DNA of 58,911 bases from Azonexus sp. (GTDB lineage: Bacteria; Pseudomonadota; Gammaproteobacteria; Burkholderiales; Rhodocyclaceae), in the NCBI GenBank assembly GCA_031260295.1, contig JAIRKE010000070.1:1-58911 (forward strand), written 5' to 3'. Under the pieces are notes generated by a model. It saw only the letters and a program-made list of their open reading frames with translations, had not been told where the DNA came from and did no database searches. Position numbers and translations under genes: made by a program. Shown one piece after another: positions 7,859 through 18,206 of the stretch (position 1 is its first letter; every line of letters starts with the position of its first letter).

Positions 7859-9042
7859 CCGCCGATCAGGGCCAGACCGCGTTCGAGGTCAGCCTGCAAG
7901 TCTTCCACCGCTTCGAGGCCAACGGCGACGCGCAGCAGGCTCTCGTCGATGCCGGCCGCGGCCCGGGCCTCGGGGGTGAGCCGGCCATGCGTGGTCGTGG
8001 CGGGATGCGTGATGGTGGTCTTGGTATCGCCGAGGTTGCCGGTGATCGACAGCAGGCGACAGTGGTCGACCACTGTCCACGCCTCGGCGCGGCCGCCCTT
8101 GACTTCGAAGGAGACAATGGCGCCGCCGGAGCGCTGCTGGCGACGCGCCAGTTCGTGCTGCGGATGCGAGGCGAGACCGGGGTAGAAAACACGCGCCACT
8201 TGCGGCTGCTCGGCCAGCCAGGTAGCCAGCCGGACGGCATTGGCCGCCTGTGCTTCGAGTCGGATTTTCAAGGTCTCCAAGCCCTTAAGCAGCACCCAGG
8301 CGTTGAAAGCCGACAATGTAGAGCCAGCCGTGCGCAAGTATTTGAAAATTTCCTCGATCAAGGTCTTCGAACCACAAACGGCCCCGCCAAGCACCCGGCC
8401 CTGGCCGTCGAGATACTTGGTCGCCGAACACGCCACCAGGTCGGCGCCCAGTTCCAGCGGCCGCTGCAAAGCCGAGGTGCAGAAGCTGTTGTCGACGGCA
8501 AGCAAAATGCCACGAGCGTGAGCGATCTCGGCCAGACGGGCGATGTCGGCGATCTCGGTCAGCGGATTGGAGGGCGTTTCGACGAAAAAGAGTTTGGTTT
8601 CGGGGCGGATCGCCGTTGCCCAGGCCGCCGGGTCGGTCTGCGCGACGAAGGTGGTGGTGATGCCGGTGCGCGGCAGGATGTTGGAAAAAAGCTGCACGGT
8701 GGCGCCAAACAGGCTGTTCGAGGCGACGATGTGGTCGCCTTGCTGTAGATGCGCCAGGCACAGGCCCATGATCGCCGCCATGCCGCTGGCCGTGGCGACG
8801 CAATCCTCGGCCCCTTCGAGGGCGGCCAGGCGCTCCTCGAACAGGGTCACGGTCGGGTTGGTGAAGCGGGCATAGACATGCCCCTCCTCCTCGCCGGAAA
8901 AGCGCCTGGCGGCCTGCGCCGCGTTCTCGAAGACGAAACTGGAAGTCAGGTACAGCGCCTCGGAGTGCTCGCCGAACGGGCTGCGCTCCTGGCCGGCGCG
9001 CACCGCCAGCGTTTCGGGACGGTAATTCGGCTGCCCGCTCAC
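7855..9042 (-). CDS. metZ: O-succinylhomoserine sulfhydrylase
   Basis: A 395-aa PLP enzyme of the Cys/Met metabolism family. GTG 9042 is taken as start because it overlaps the purF stop (GTGA) and leads straight into the conserved QPNYRPETLAVRAGQ; the frame further upstream lies inside purF. The PLP-binding lysine is K209 in SATKYLDGQGR, with the upstream AVDNSFCTSALQRPLELGAD and downstream HPATTTHGRLTPE motifs. It makes homocysteine from O-succinylhomoserine and sulfide. Placement after purF is a common betaproteobacterial arrangement. Cystathionine gamma-synthase is the nearest alternative, but the motif set favours MetZ. Confidence 0.88.
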   Translation of the reverse strand: MSGQPNYRPETLAVRAGQERSPFGEHSEALYLTSSFVFENAAQAARRFSGEEEGHVYARFTNPTVTLFEERLAALEGAEDCVATASGMAAIMGLCLAHLQQGDHIVASNSLFGATVQLFSNILPRTGITTTFVAQTDPAAWATAIRPETKLFFVETPSNPLTEIADIARLAEIAHARGILLAVDNSFCTSALQRPLELGADLVACSATKYLDGQGRVLGGAVCGSKTLIEEIFKYLRTAGSTLSAFNAWVLLKGLETLKIRLEAQAANAVRLATWLAEQPQVARVFYPGLASHPQHELARRQQRSGGAIVSFEVKGGRAEAWTVVDHCRLLSITGNLGDTKTTITHPATTTHGRLTPEARAAAGIDESLLRVAVGLEAVEDLQADLERGLALIGG

Positions 9043-10580
9043 GCTTCCGCCCCGCCGTTGCCGAGGCCGAGCACCATCTGCGAGGCGCGGCCCTCGCCGT
9101 CGTCCTCGCCGTTCTTGGCCGGCTTGCCGCTGCCCTTGCCCTCGGCCGCGTCGAGGTAGTAATCGTCGATGTCGCCGGTGATGTAGCAACCATCGAAACA
9201 GGAAGCGTCGAACACGGTCAGGTCGGGGCGCAGCCGGGTAACCGACTGCTTGAGAGCCTCGATATCCTGATACACCAGCGCGTCGACGCCGATCTCGGCG
9301 GCGATCTGGGCATCGCTGCGGCCGGTGGCGATCAGTTCTGCGCGCGTCGGCATGTCGATGCCGTAGACATTCGGGTAGCGCACCGGCGGCGCCGCCGAGG
9401 CGAAATAGACCTTGGTCGCGCCGGCCGAGCGCGCCATCTCGACGATTTCGCGGCTGGTCGTGCCACGGACGATGGAGTCGTCGACCAGCAGCACGCGCTT
9501 GCCCATGAATTCCTGGCCGACGGTGTTGAGCTTCTGGCGCACCGATTTCCGGCGCATCGCCTGGCCCGGCATGATGAAGGTACGGCCGACGTAGCGATTC
9601 TTGACGAAGCCTTCGCGGAACGGAATGTTCAGCGCCTGCGCCAGTTGCATCGCCGACGGCCGGCTGGAATCGGGAATCGGGATGACCACGTCGATCTGGT
9701 CAACCGGAATGTTGGCGCGGATCTTCTCGGCCAGCAGTTCGCCCATCGCCAGGCGCGACTCGTAGACCGAGACACCGTCGATCACGGTATCCGGGCGGGC
9801 GAGATAGACGTATTCGAAGATGCACGGCGCATACATCGGCTGCTGCGCGCACTGGCGGCTGTGCAACTGGTGGTTGAGGTCGACGAATACCGCCTCGCCC
9901 GGCTCGATGTCGCGCACCACCTGGAAACCAAGAGTATCAAGGGCGACCGATTCGGAAGCGACGAGGTATTCCATCCCCTGCTCGGTCTGGTTCTCGCCGT
10001 ACACCAGCGGCCGAATGCCGTGCGGGTCGCGGAAGGCCAACAGGCCGTAGCCGGCGATCAGGGCGACGACGGCGTAGGCGCCGCGGCAACGGCGATGGAC
10101 GCCGGCCACCGCCTGGAAGATGCTGTCCACGTCCAGCTCGTAACCGTGCGCTGCAGCTTGCAACTCATGCGCCAGCACGTTGAGCAACACTTCGGAATCG
10201 GAATTGGTATTGATGTGCCGGCGGTCGAGGCGGAACATCTGCTCCTTCAACTGCTCGGCATTGGTCAGGTTGCCGTTGTGGCCGAGCACGATGCCGAAGG
10301 GCGAATTGACGTAGAAAGGTTGCGCCTCGGCGAAGTTGTAGGCCGAGCCGGCGGTCGGGTAGCGGACGTGACCGATGCCCCAATTGCCCGGCAAGGCGCG
10401 CATGTTGCGGGTGCGAAAAACGTCGCGCACCAGCCCCGGCCCCTTGTGCAGATGGAAGGTATTGCCTTCGGCCGTGGCGATCCCGGCCGCGTCCTGGCCG
10501 CGGTGCTGGAGCACCATCAGGCCGTCATAGAGCAACTGGTTGACCGGCGTGTTGGCCATGACCCCGAGAATCCCGCACAT
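9039..10580 (-). CDS. purF: Amidophosphoribosyltransferase
   Basis: A 513-aa enzyme for the first committed step of purine synthesis (PRPP plus glutamine to 5-phosphoribosylamine). Cys2 (MCGILGVM), exposed after Met removal, is the glutaminase nucleophile. The glutaminase half includes QHRGQDAAGIAT, GHNGNLTNAEQL and NSDSEVLLNVLAHE. The phosphoribosyltransferase half has the PRPP loop VLLVDDSIVRGTTS. The C-terminal FDASCFDGCYITGDI segment is typical. It follows cvpA closely and overlaps metZ, so it is one operon. Confidence 0.96.
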   Translation of the reverse strand: MCGILGVMANTPVNQLLYDGLMVLQHRGQDAAGIATAEGNTFHLHKGPGLVRDVFRTRNMRALPGNWGIGHVRYPTAGSAYNFAEAQPFYVNSPFGIVLGHNGNLTNAEQLKEQMFRLDRRHINTNSDSEVLLNVLAHELQAAAHGYELDVDSIFQAVAGVHRRCRGAYAVVALIAGYGLLAFRDPHGIRPLVYGENQTEQGMEYLVASESVALDTLGFQVVRDIEPGEAVFVDLNHQLHSRQCAQQPMYAPCIFEYVYLARPDTVIDGVSVYESRLAMGELLAEKIRANIPVDQIDVVIPIPDSSRPSAMQLAQALNIPFREGFVKNRYVGRTFIMPGQAMRRKSVRQKLNTVGQEFMGKRVLLVDDSIVRGTTSREIVEMARSAGATKVYFASAAPPVRYPNVYGIDMPTRAELIATGRSDAQIAAEIGVDALVYQDIEALKQSVTRLRPDLTVFDASCFDGCYITGDIDDYYLDAAEGKGSGKPAKNGEDDGEGRASQMVLGLGNGGAEA

Positions 10581-10592
10581 AAAGTTTCCTAC

Positions 10593-11084
10593 CTAACTGA
10601 ATCGAATCCGTTTTGCCAGATCGTCCGGCAACCATTGCCGGGCGAGCAACACGGCGGTCTCCAACGGCGGCGCCAGCGCCGCCCTCCGCCACCAATCCTG
10701 TTTCGGCGCCGCAGTCATGCCGCCCAAACCGACCAGGATCATCATCACCAATACGCCGCGCGCCAGCCCGAAGGCCATGCCGAGCAACCGGTCCGAGACG
10801 GTCAGGCCAAGCGCCTTGACCATGCCGCGCACGGCCAGCCGGACCAGGGACATGGCCAGCAGCACGCCGAGAAAGACCAGCACGCAGCCGCCGAGCGCGC
10901 GCATCGCTGGGTCGGCGACGCCGGCCAGGAAGGCCTGGCCGGTCTCTTCACCGAATTCGATGGCGGCGAGAATACCGACGACCCAGGCCAGCAGGGCGAC
11001 CATCTCGCCGATCACGCCGCGCCACAATCCGAATACCAGGGAAAAGCCGATCACCGCGATGGTCACGTAGTCGAAAACTGTCAT
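10593..11084 (-). CDS. cvpA: CvpA family membrane protein
   Basis: A 163-aa protein with about four predicted transmembrane segments (TIAVIGFSLVFGLWRGVIGE, MVALLAWVVGILAAIEFGE, CVLVFLGVLLAMSLVRLAV, and LARGVLVMMILVGLG). The N-terminal FDYVTIAVIGFSLVFGLWRG pattern and conserved Gly/Arg residues are characteristic. In E. coli CvpA is needed for colicin V production and stress tolerance. Here it lies between the SPOR protein (4-base overlap) and purF (12-base gap), as in many proteobacteria. Confidence 0.9.
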   Translation of the reverse strand: MTVFDYVTIAVIGFSLVFGLWRGVIGEMVALLAWVVGILAAIEFGEETGQAFLAGVADPAMRALGGCVLVFLGVLLAMSLVRLAVRGMVKALGLTVSDRLLGMAFGLARGVLVMMILVGLGGMTAAPKQDWWRRAALAPPLETAVLLARQWLPDDLAKRIRFS

Positions 11085-11812
11085 TGGCGCGGCGCGACGA
11101 CGCCTGAAACACCGATTTTCTGCATCTTGGCCAGCGCCTTCTCGGCAGCCTCACGGCCGGCGAAGGGGCCGGCGCGCACGCGCGTCTTGCGGCCCTGCGG
11201 CGTATCCAGCGGCTCGCTGTACACCTTGATGCCTAGCTCGCCGAGCTTGGTCTTCAGATTCTGCACATTGGCTTCGTTGGCGAAGGCACCGATCAGCACC
11301 AGGTATTCACCGGAATTCCCGGCCGGCGGCGCGTCACCCGTCTGGCCGGCGAGGATGGCGGCGGCGCGGCGGGCTTCGTCGTCGGCTTTATCCACTGGCT
11401 TTTCAGCTGGTTTATCGGCCGGCTTGGCCGCTGGCTTCTCCGGTGCCTTTTCCACCGGCTTGGCCGTGGGCTTTTCCGGTGTCTTGGCGGCCGACTTGTC
11501 GTCGTCCTTGTCACGGACCACATCGAGCACTCGGGTGTTCGGCTGGATATCCGGCTTGGCAGCCGGGGCCGGCGCTTCGGCCGGGCGGGCAGGCGGAACC
11601 GGACGCTCGACCGGTTCGGCGGCGAAGCGCGGCGCGAACGGCTTTTCGTCCTGGCCGGGAATGCGGATTTCGACATCCTGCATGGCTTGGCGCGGCTCGT
11701 GATCCATGACCATCGGCAACACCATGGCGACGACCGAAACGAAGGCGACGGCACCCACCAGCCGGCGGCGGGCGCGCTTTTCGAGTTGCAACTGGGCGTC
11801 GTTGTCTTCCAT
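11081..11812 (-). CDS. dedD: DedD-like SPOR-domain inner-membrane protein
   Basis: A 243-aa bitopic protein: short cytoplasmic N-terminus (MEDNDAQLQLEKRARRR), one transmembrane helix (about 19-36), a long Lys/Pro/Ala periplasmic linker (KPAEKP-type repeats, about 85-150), and a C-terminal SPOR domain (about 165-243) starting YLVLIGAFANEANVQNL. SPOR domains bind denuded septal peptidoglycan, placing it at the division site. ATG overlaps cvpA by four bases downstream, and folC ends 3 bases upstream. The repeat-rich linker is typical for DedD/FtsN-like proteins. Confidence 0.85.
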   Translation of the reverse strand: MEDNDAQLQLEKRARRRLVGAVAFVSVVAMVLPMVMDHEPRQAMQDVEIRIPGQDEKPFAPRFAAEPVERPVPPARPAEAPAPAAKPDIQPNTRVLDVVRDKDDDKSAAKTPEKPTAKPVEKAPEKPAAKPADKPAEKPVDKADDEARRAAAILAGQTGDAPPAGNSGEYLVLIGAFANEANVQNLKTKLGELGIKVYSEPLDTPQGRKTRVRAGPFAGREAAEKALAKMQKIGVSGVVAPRQ

Positions 11813-11815
11813 GAA

Positions 11816-13126
11816 TCAGGTTTTCCGGCGCAGCGCCGAGAGCGCCTCGGCCACTGTGTAGAACGAACCAAAGACTAGGATTCTATCACTTTCGTCGGCC
11901 TGCCCTTTGGCCGCCTGCATCGCTGCGGTAGCCGATGGATGGCAGACGACCTCGCCGCCGAGTCCGCCGGCGGCGATGATGGAGGCCAGCTTTTCCGCCG
12001 GCGTACCGCGCGGCCCGCCCAGTGTCGCCGCGTGCCAGACGTCGATACGGCCGCGCAATGCCGCCAGCGCGCCGGCGATATCTTTGTCGGCGAGCATGCC
12101 GACCACCGCGTGGGTGCGCTCGAAGAAACCCATGCTACCCAGGTTGTCGGCCAGCACCTTGATCGCCTGCGGATTGTGGCCAACGTCGAGGACAATCGCC
12201 GGCTTGCCGGGCACGACCTGAAAGCGGCCGGCCAGCTCGGTCTCAATCAGCCCCGGACGGATGGCCTGCATGGTCACCGGCAGCTTGTCGGCAATGGCCT
12301 CCAGCGCCGCCAGCGCAACCGTCGCATTGGACAACTGCGTCGGGCCGCGCAGGCCAGGGTAGGCCAGCGAACGCTTGAGCACCCGGTTACCGCTGCGGCA
12401 CCACCAGCGCCATTGCAAGCGGCTCTCGGCAGTATCGGCCGCCGGCCGGGCAAAGCCGAAATCGCGGCCGAGCAAGCGCAGGTCGGCACCGATGGTCGCC
12501 GCATGCGTGAGCAGGCTTTGCGGCGGGTCTGGATCGGCGCACAGAGCCGGCTTGCCGGCGCGGTAGATACCGGCTTTCTCGAAGCCGATCGCCTCGCGGT
12601 CAGAACCCAGCCAGTCGGTATGATCGAGCGCCACAGTGGTGGCGATGGCGACATCCGGTTCGTAGACATTGACGGCATCGAGCCGTCCACCGAGGCCGAC
12701 TTCCAGCACCGCCACCTCGATGCCGGCAGCAGCGAAGATTTCCCAGGCGGCCAGCGTGCCAAACTCGAAATAGGTCAGCGCCGTACCACTTGCCTGGCGC
12801 GCCGCCTCGACTTTTTCAAACGCGGCGCACAACACGTCATCACCAACCGGAACACCATTGATGCGGACCCGTTCGTTGTAGGTCAGCAGGTGCGGCGAGG
12901 TATAGCAGCCGACCCGGTAGCCGGCCTTGCCGAGGATGTTTTCCAGATAAGCGCAGGTCGAGCCTTTGCCGTTGGTGCCGCCGACCGTGATCACCGGGCA
13001 GTGCTGCCTCTGCCCGAGCCGCGTTTTGACCGCACGGATGCGTTCGAGGCCGAGTTCAATGCCGGCCTGTCCCTTGGGATGCAGGGCTTCGAGGTGAAGC
13101 AGCCAATCGTTAAGCGTCATTGACAT
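11816..13126 (-). CDS. folC: Bifunctional tetrahydrofolate synthase/dihydrofolate synthase
   Basis: A 436-aa FolC. The ATP-binding GGTNGKGSTCAYLENIL loop is at about residues 48-64, followed by CYTSPHLLTYNERVRING. The central VLEVGLGGRLDAVN and the later DVGHNPQA motif are diagnostic for the Mur-ligase-like family. It adds glutamate to dihydropteroate and extends polyglutamate. It is first in the folC-dedD-cvpA-purF-metZ run. The upstream 190 bases hold the nested palindrome, so this transcription unit probably has its own promoter there. Confidence 0.95.
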   Translation of the reverse strand: MSMTLNDWLLHLEALHPKGQAGIELGLERIRAVKTRLGQRQHCPVITVGGTNGKGSTCAYLENILGKAGYRVGCYTSPHLLTYNERVRINGVPVGDDVLCAAFEKVEAARQASGTALTYFEFGTLAAWEIFAAAGIEVAVLEVGLGGRLDAVNVYEPDVAIATTVALDHTDWLGSDREAIGFEKAGIYRAGKPALCADPDPPQSLLTHAATIGADLRLLGRDFGFARPAADTAESRLQWRWWCRSGNRVLKRSLAYPGLRGPTQLSNATVALAALEAIADKLPVTMQAIRPGLIETELAGRFQVVPGKPAIVLDVGHNPQAIKVLADNLGSMGFFERTHAVVGMLADKDIAGALAALRGRIDVWHAATLGGPRGTPAEKLASIIAAGGLGGEVVCHPSATAAMQAAKGQADESDRILVFGSFYTVAEALSALRRKT

Positions 13127-13163
13127 TCAGGTGTGAACAGAGAGATGCCGTCCGCCGTCCTCT

Positions 13164-13278
13164 CCGTCATTCCCGCGTGTTTCTAGCGGGAATCCAGCGT
13201 CTTTGTCTTTACCATCACCGAATACCCCGCTACGCGGGGCGGTGAGTCGCTGGATTCCCGCTTTCGCGGGAATGACGG
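13164..13278. repeat. Nested palindromic repeat (REP/MITE-like)
   Basis: Three nested stems share one centre. The outer arms are 13164-13177 and 13265-13278 (CCGTCATTCCCGCG against CGCGGGAATGACGG). The middle arms are 13186-13199 and 13248-13261 (GCGGGAATCCAGCG against CGCTGGATTCCCGC). The inner stem is CCCCGC-TAC-GCGGGG at 13225-13239, plus TCACCG/CGGTGA. Both outer and middle arms carry the TTCCCGC core, which I recognise from dispersed intergenic repeats in proteobacteria. It would fold into a long imperfect hairpin between folC and the neighbouring membrane gene. Confidence 0.75.
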
Positions 13279-13316
13279 AGGTAGGACGCTTGCAGGGTAA
13301 CGGGCGTTCTTTCACG

Positions 13317-13885
13317 CTAACCTGCAACTACTTGCTTGGTGAAAGCATCCTTTTTCATACCCCCGAGGTGAAACCGTACCAAGTAGATAGCGAGAAGCAG
13401 GCAAGGCAGGACACAGAGAACTTCCAAAAGCAAAAATCTCGAAGCTGCGCCTAAGGAAATAGACCCTGATCGAATGAACACCGAGACGGGAACAACAAAA
13501 AGGCCAGCTACAACAGCCACACTGCCAGAGATGGGCAAAGCTTTTGGTAGTTTGCGGTTAACGACCCAAGCCAAGGACATGGCCATATGACAAACCAAAG
13601 CATAAATCCACACCAAGGCTATCAGATTAACGGACTGAAAGTTGGCGAGCATCCGTACATCATAGAAGAACGAGAGCAATATGCCGAAACCGGAAAGCAG
13701 ATAGCAGATAGCAGATAGCAGATAACCACCATAAATAAACGGTAGAAGGAAAAAAGAATTGGCGGAACGCTTCCGAGGCGCTCTTTTCCCTCTCGCTCGG
13801 TGATAAGGGCAACCACAAATGAGAGCAAAAATGGAGCAGCAGCGACTGCTGCAATAAAAGCCAGAAAAGCCAGCAATGGATCCAT
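13317..13885 (-). pseudogene. Membrane protein gene, out of frame at a 7-bp tandem repeat
   Basis: Two overlapping frames together make one five-helix membrane protein. The first part starts at ATG 13885 (MDPLLAFLAFIAAVAAAPFL) and runs to FMVVICYLLSAI. The second part continues as YLLSGFGILLSFFYDVRM to KQVVAG. They are in different frames, and the switch falls in four copies of GCAGATA (13697-13724). Two or five copies would put both halves in one frame; the four present do not. Helices are near MDPLLAF, ILFSFYR, VNLIALVWIY, SVAVVAGLFVV and LLLEVLCVL. No family recognised. It lies between accD and folC, genes that are usually adjacent. Confidence 0.6.
13697..13724. repeat. Heptanucleotide tandem repeat, four copies of GCAGATA
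   Basis: A perfect 4 x 7-base array inside a coding region. Seven is not a multiple of three, so each unit gained or lost changes the reading frame of the surrounding membrane-protein gene. This is the layout of slipped-strand phase-variation loci. Four units is a small array, so switching rate would be modest. Confidence 0.75.
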
Positions 13886-13925
13886 ACGGATGTACCTAAC
13901 GCCTAGCAACCGACAACGTGCTCTA

Positions 13926-14798
13926 TCAGGCAGCAGCCGGCAGCTTCTGCAGCAGCGCCAGCGTGCGTGCCACTTGGTCGCGCAGTTGGCGGCGGTCGAC
14001 GATCATGTCGATGGCGCCTTTCTCAAGCAGGAATTCGGAACGCTGGAAGCCTGCCGGCAGTTTCTCGCGCACCGTCTGCTCGATGACACGTGGGCCGGCG
14101 AAGCCGATCAAGGCGTTCGGCTCGGCGATGACCACGTCGCCGACGAAGGCGAACGAGGCCGAAACGCCGCCCATGGTCGGGTCGGTCAGGATCGAAATGT
14201 AGGGCTGGCCGACTTCCGCCAGCTTGGTCAGGGCCGCTGTGCACTTGGCCATCTGCATCAGCGAGAACAGGCCTTCCTGCATGCGGGCGCCGCCCGAGGC
14301 GGTGATACAGATGAAGGGGATCTTCTGCTCGACTGCGACCTGCACGCCGCGCACAAAGCGCTCGCCGAGCACCGAGCCCATCGAGCCGCCCATGAAGTCG
14401 AACTCGAAGGCAGCGGCGACCACTGGATTGCTCTTGATCGCCCCGTGCAGCACGACCAGCGAATCGCTTTCGCCGGTGTTGCGGTTGGCCTCCATCAGGC
14501 GCTCGGGATATTTCCTGGAATCCTTGAATTTCAGGCTGTCGACCGGTATCACCTCGGCCCCGATCTCGTGGCGGTCTTCGGCATCGAGCAACACGTCGAG
14601 GCGCTGGCGGGCGTTGAGGCGGTGATGGTGGCCACACTTCGGACAGACTTGCAGGTTATTGGCCAGATCGGTCGCGTAGAGCACCGCCTCGCACGCCGGG
14701 CATTTGCTCCACAGGCCCTCCGGCAGGTGGCTACGGCGCTGTTGGCCGCTCTGTTCGCGCTTGATTTTCGGGGGCAGCAGTTTAGTCAGCCAGCTCAT
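13926..14798 (-). CDS. accD: Acetyl-CoA carboxylase carboxyltransferase subunit beta
   Basis: A 290-aa protein from ATG 14798 ([13 protein letters not shown]), with GAGGGTG upstream; the longer open frame overlaps trpA and is not homologous. The N-terminal four-cysteine zinc ribbon is C33-C36 and C52-C55 (KCPAC and VCPKCGHH). The crotonase-like core carries [12 protein letters not shown] and [28 protein letters not shown]. With AccA it transfers carboxyl from biotin to acetyl-CoA for fatty-acid synthesis. It follows trpA by 10 bases and is coexpressed with trpFBA, a common proteobacterial order. Confidence 0.96.
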   Translation of the reverse strand: MSWLTKLLPPKIKREQSGQQRRSHLPEGLWSKCPACEAVLYATDLANNLQVCPKCGHHHRLNARQRLDVLLDAEDRHEIGAEVIPVDSLKFKDSRKYPERLMEANRNTGESDSLVVLHGAIKSNPVVAAAFEFDFMGGSMGSVLGERFVRGVQVAVEQKIPFICITASGGARMQEGLFSLMQMAKCTAALTKLAEVGQPYISILTDPTMGGVSASFAFVGDVVIAEPNALIGFAGPRVIEQTVREKLPAGFQRSEFLLEKGAIDMIVDRRQLRDQVARTLALLQKLPAAA

Positions 14799-14808
14799 TT
14801 TTTCACCC

Positions 14809-15611
14809 TCATTTTCCACCATCCATGCCGCGACGGAGTTCCGCGACCAGCGCCTCGACATTGGCACAAGCGGTTTCGGCGGTCGATTTTTCGATTTCTT
14901 CAATAATCCGGCTGCCGACGACGACGGCATCGGCAAAGCCGGCGATGCGCGCAGCAGTCGCTGCGTCGCGGATGCCGAAACCGACACCGACCGGCAGGCC
15001 GACCTTCTGGCGAATGGCCGGCAGGCGCTCGGCGACGGCGGCAACGTTGAGCGCACCCGAGCCGGTAACGCCGGCCAACGATACGTAATAGACGTAGCCG
15101 CTGGCGATGGCCGCCACCTGGGCGATGCGCTCCGGTGTCGAGGTCGGCGCGATAAGGAAGATCGGATCGAGGCCGTGCGCCTTCATCGCGGCGCCGAACT
15201 CAGTCGCTTCCTCCGGCGGATAGTCCACCACCAGTACACCGTCGACGCCCGATTGAGCGGCCTTCTCGGCGAAGGCATCGAGGCCCATGGCCTCAATCGG
15301 GTTGGCGTAGCCCATCAGCACCACCGGCGTCTTGTCGTCGACGGCGCGGAAGGCACTGACCAATTGCAACACCTTGCGCAGGCTCATGCCACGCATCAGG
15401 GCTCGCTCGGAGGCACGCTGGATGGTCGGGCCATCGGCCATCGGGTCGGAAAACGGCACGCCAAGCTCGATGATGTCGGCGCCGGCAGCGACCAGCGCCT
15501 GCATCAGCGGCACGGTCAGCTCGGCGGCCGGATCGCCGGCGGTAATGAAGGGAATCAGCGCCTTGCGGCCGGCACCGTCGAGGCGCTGGAAAACGGTCTG
15601 GATTCTTGACA

Positions 15612-15612
<1 letters not shown>
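14809..15612 (-). CDS. trpA: Tryptophan synthase alpha subunit
   Basis: A 267-aa TIM-barrel lyase. Start ATG 15612 overlaps the trpB stop (TGATG); GTG 15615 is an alternative one codon upstream. The N-terminal catalytic Glu is in [15 protein letters not shown], with ITAGDP before it. The second catalytic Asp and loop are in [12 protein letters not shown]. The phosphate-binding end is [13 protein letters not shown] and [11 protein letters not shown]. It cleaves indole-3-glycerol phosphate to indole, channelled to TrpB. Confidence 0.95.
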
Positions 15613-16797
<1,185 letters not shown>

Positions 16798-16811
<14 letters not shown>

Positions 16812-17424
16812 CGGCTTTCCGTACTGCCGCGACGAAGGCGGCGATTTTGTCGTGATCCTTGATGCCCTTGCCCGCTTCAACGCCGGAGGAAACATCCACC
16901 GCCACCGGCCGCGTGCGCCGGATGGCGTCGCCGACATTGGCCGCCGTCAGGCCGCCGGACAGCACCAGAAAGCCGGGCAGATCCGGCGGAATCAGCGTCC
17001 AGTCGAAAACATGACCGCCGCCGCCATAACCGTCGACGAAGGCATCCAGCAACAATCCCCGGGCATCGGGAAAGGAGCGCGCGAATTCTACCAGATCAAG
17101 CCCCGGCCTCACCCGCGCCGCGCGCAGCCAAGGTCTTGAAAATTGACGGCAATACGCTGCGTCCTCGTCGCCGTGGAACTGCAAGAGGTTGAGCGGCACC
17201 GCCGCGCAGGTGGCGGCAACCGCCTCCACGGAGGCATTGACGAACAGGCCGACGGCATCGATGAAGGGCGGAATCCGCCGCGCCAGCTCGGCCGCCCGCT
17301 GCGGCGTCACGTAGCGCGGACTGGACGGGTAGAAAACGAAGCCGATAGCGTCGGCACCGGCGGCAACAGCGGCATCGACATCCGCTTCACGGGTCAAGCC
17401 GCAAATTTTGATACGGGTTTTCAT
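16798..17424 (-). CDS. trpF: Phosphoribosylanthranilate isomerase
   Basis: A 208-aa TIM-barrel isomerase converting phosphoribosylanthranilate to CdRP. The catalytic Cys is in [15 protein letters not shown] at the N-terminus, the general acid Asp in the [14 protein letters not shown] region, and phosphate binding at [10 protein letters not shown] and [15 protein letters not shown]. It overlaps truA by four bases (ATGA) and trpB by 14, so truA-trpF-trpB-trpA-accD is probably one unit. Confidence 0.95.
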
Positions 17425-18206
17425 AACAATCCATCAAATACGTCGTCGGCCGGTTCCGGCAGATCCCATTGCGACTCGTAGACCGGTCCGCGGAAATACA
17501 GGCCGGCTGGCGAGAAGGTCGGCGCCGCCAGCCGGCGGTCTTTCATCTGCAGCAACTCGCCGATCCAGGCCGGCGGTTGGGCGCCCTTGCCGATATAGAC
17601 CAGGGTGCCGACCAAGTTACGCACCATATGATGCAGAAAGGCCGAGGCCTCGAAATCGAAGACGAACAGCGAGCCGCATTGGCGTACCGTGGCATGGCGC
17701 ATCAGTTTAACCGGCGATTTGGCCTGGCAGCCGGCGGCGCGAAAGGCAGAGAAGTCGTGTTCGCCGGGCAGTGCGGCGCAGGCCGCCTGCATCGCGGCCA
17801 GATCGAGGGGCAGATGGAACCAGCCGACCCGTCCCTGCCACAAACCGGGCCGCTGCGGCCGATTGAGCAGCAGGTAGCGATAGCGCCGGGCATGGGCACT
17901 GAAACGGGCATGGAATGCGCTGTCCACCGGCTGCGCCCAGCGCACCGCGACGCCTTCCGGCAGATGCGTATTGACGCCACGTACCCAGGCGCTGAGCGGC
18001 CGCTCGACCGGCGCATCGAGATGCACGACCTGCTGCGTCGCATGCACGCCGGCATCGGTCCGCCCAGCGCACAGGGTACCGACGCGCTGGCCGGCGATGG
18101 CGGCCAGCGCCGCCTCCAGCGCATCCTGCACGGTGCCGCCACCGGCCTGGCTCTGCCAGCCGCGAAAGGCGCCGCCGCCATACTCGATGCCGAGCGCGAT
18201 TCTCAT
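17421..18206 (-). CDS. truA: tRNA pseudouridine(38-40) synthase
   Basis: A 261-aa TruA from ATG 18206 (MRIALGIEYGGGAFRGWQ); the open frame upstream lies in the neighbouring membrane gene. The catalytic Asp is in CAGRTDAGVHATQQVVH. Other motifs are NTHLPEGVAVRW, RRYRYLLLNRPQRP, HDFSAFRAAGC and FLHHMVRNLVGTLV. It isomerises uridines 38-40 in the anticodon arm of tRNA. It overlaps both neighbours by four bases. Confidence 0.95.
   Translation of the reverse strand: MRIALGIEYGGGAFRGWQSQAGGGTVQDALEAALAAIAGQRVGTLCAGRTDAGVHATQQVVHLDAPVERPLSAWVRGVNTHLPEGVAVRWAQPVDSAFHARFSAHARRYRYLLLNRPQRPGLWQGRVGWFHLPLDLAAMQAACAALPGEHDFSAFRAAGCQAKSPVKLMRHATVRQCGSLFVFDFEASAFLHHMVRNLVGTLVYIGKGAQPPAWIGELLQMKDRRLAAPTFSPAGLYFRGPVYESQWDLPEPADDVFDGLL

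Noticed and set aside
9645..11702. 685-codon plus-strand frame across purF, cvpA and dedD
   Set aside because: Long open frames are common opposite high-GC genes; the minus-strand genes are unambiguous.
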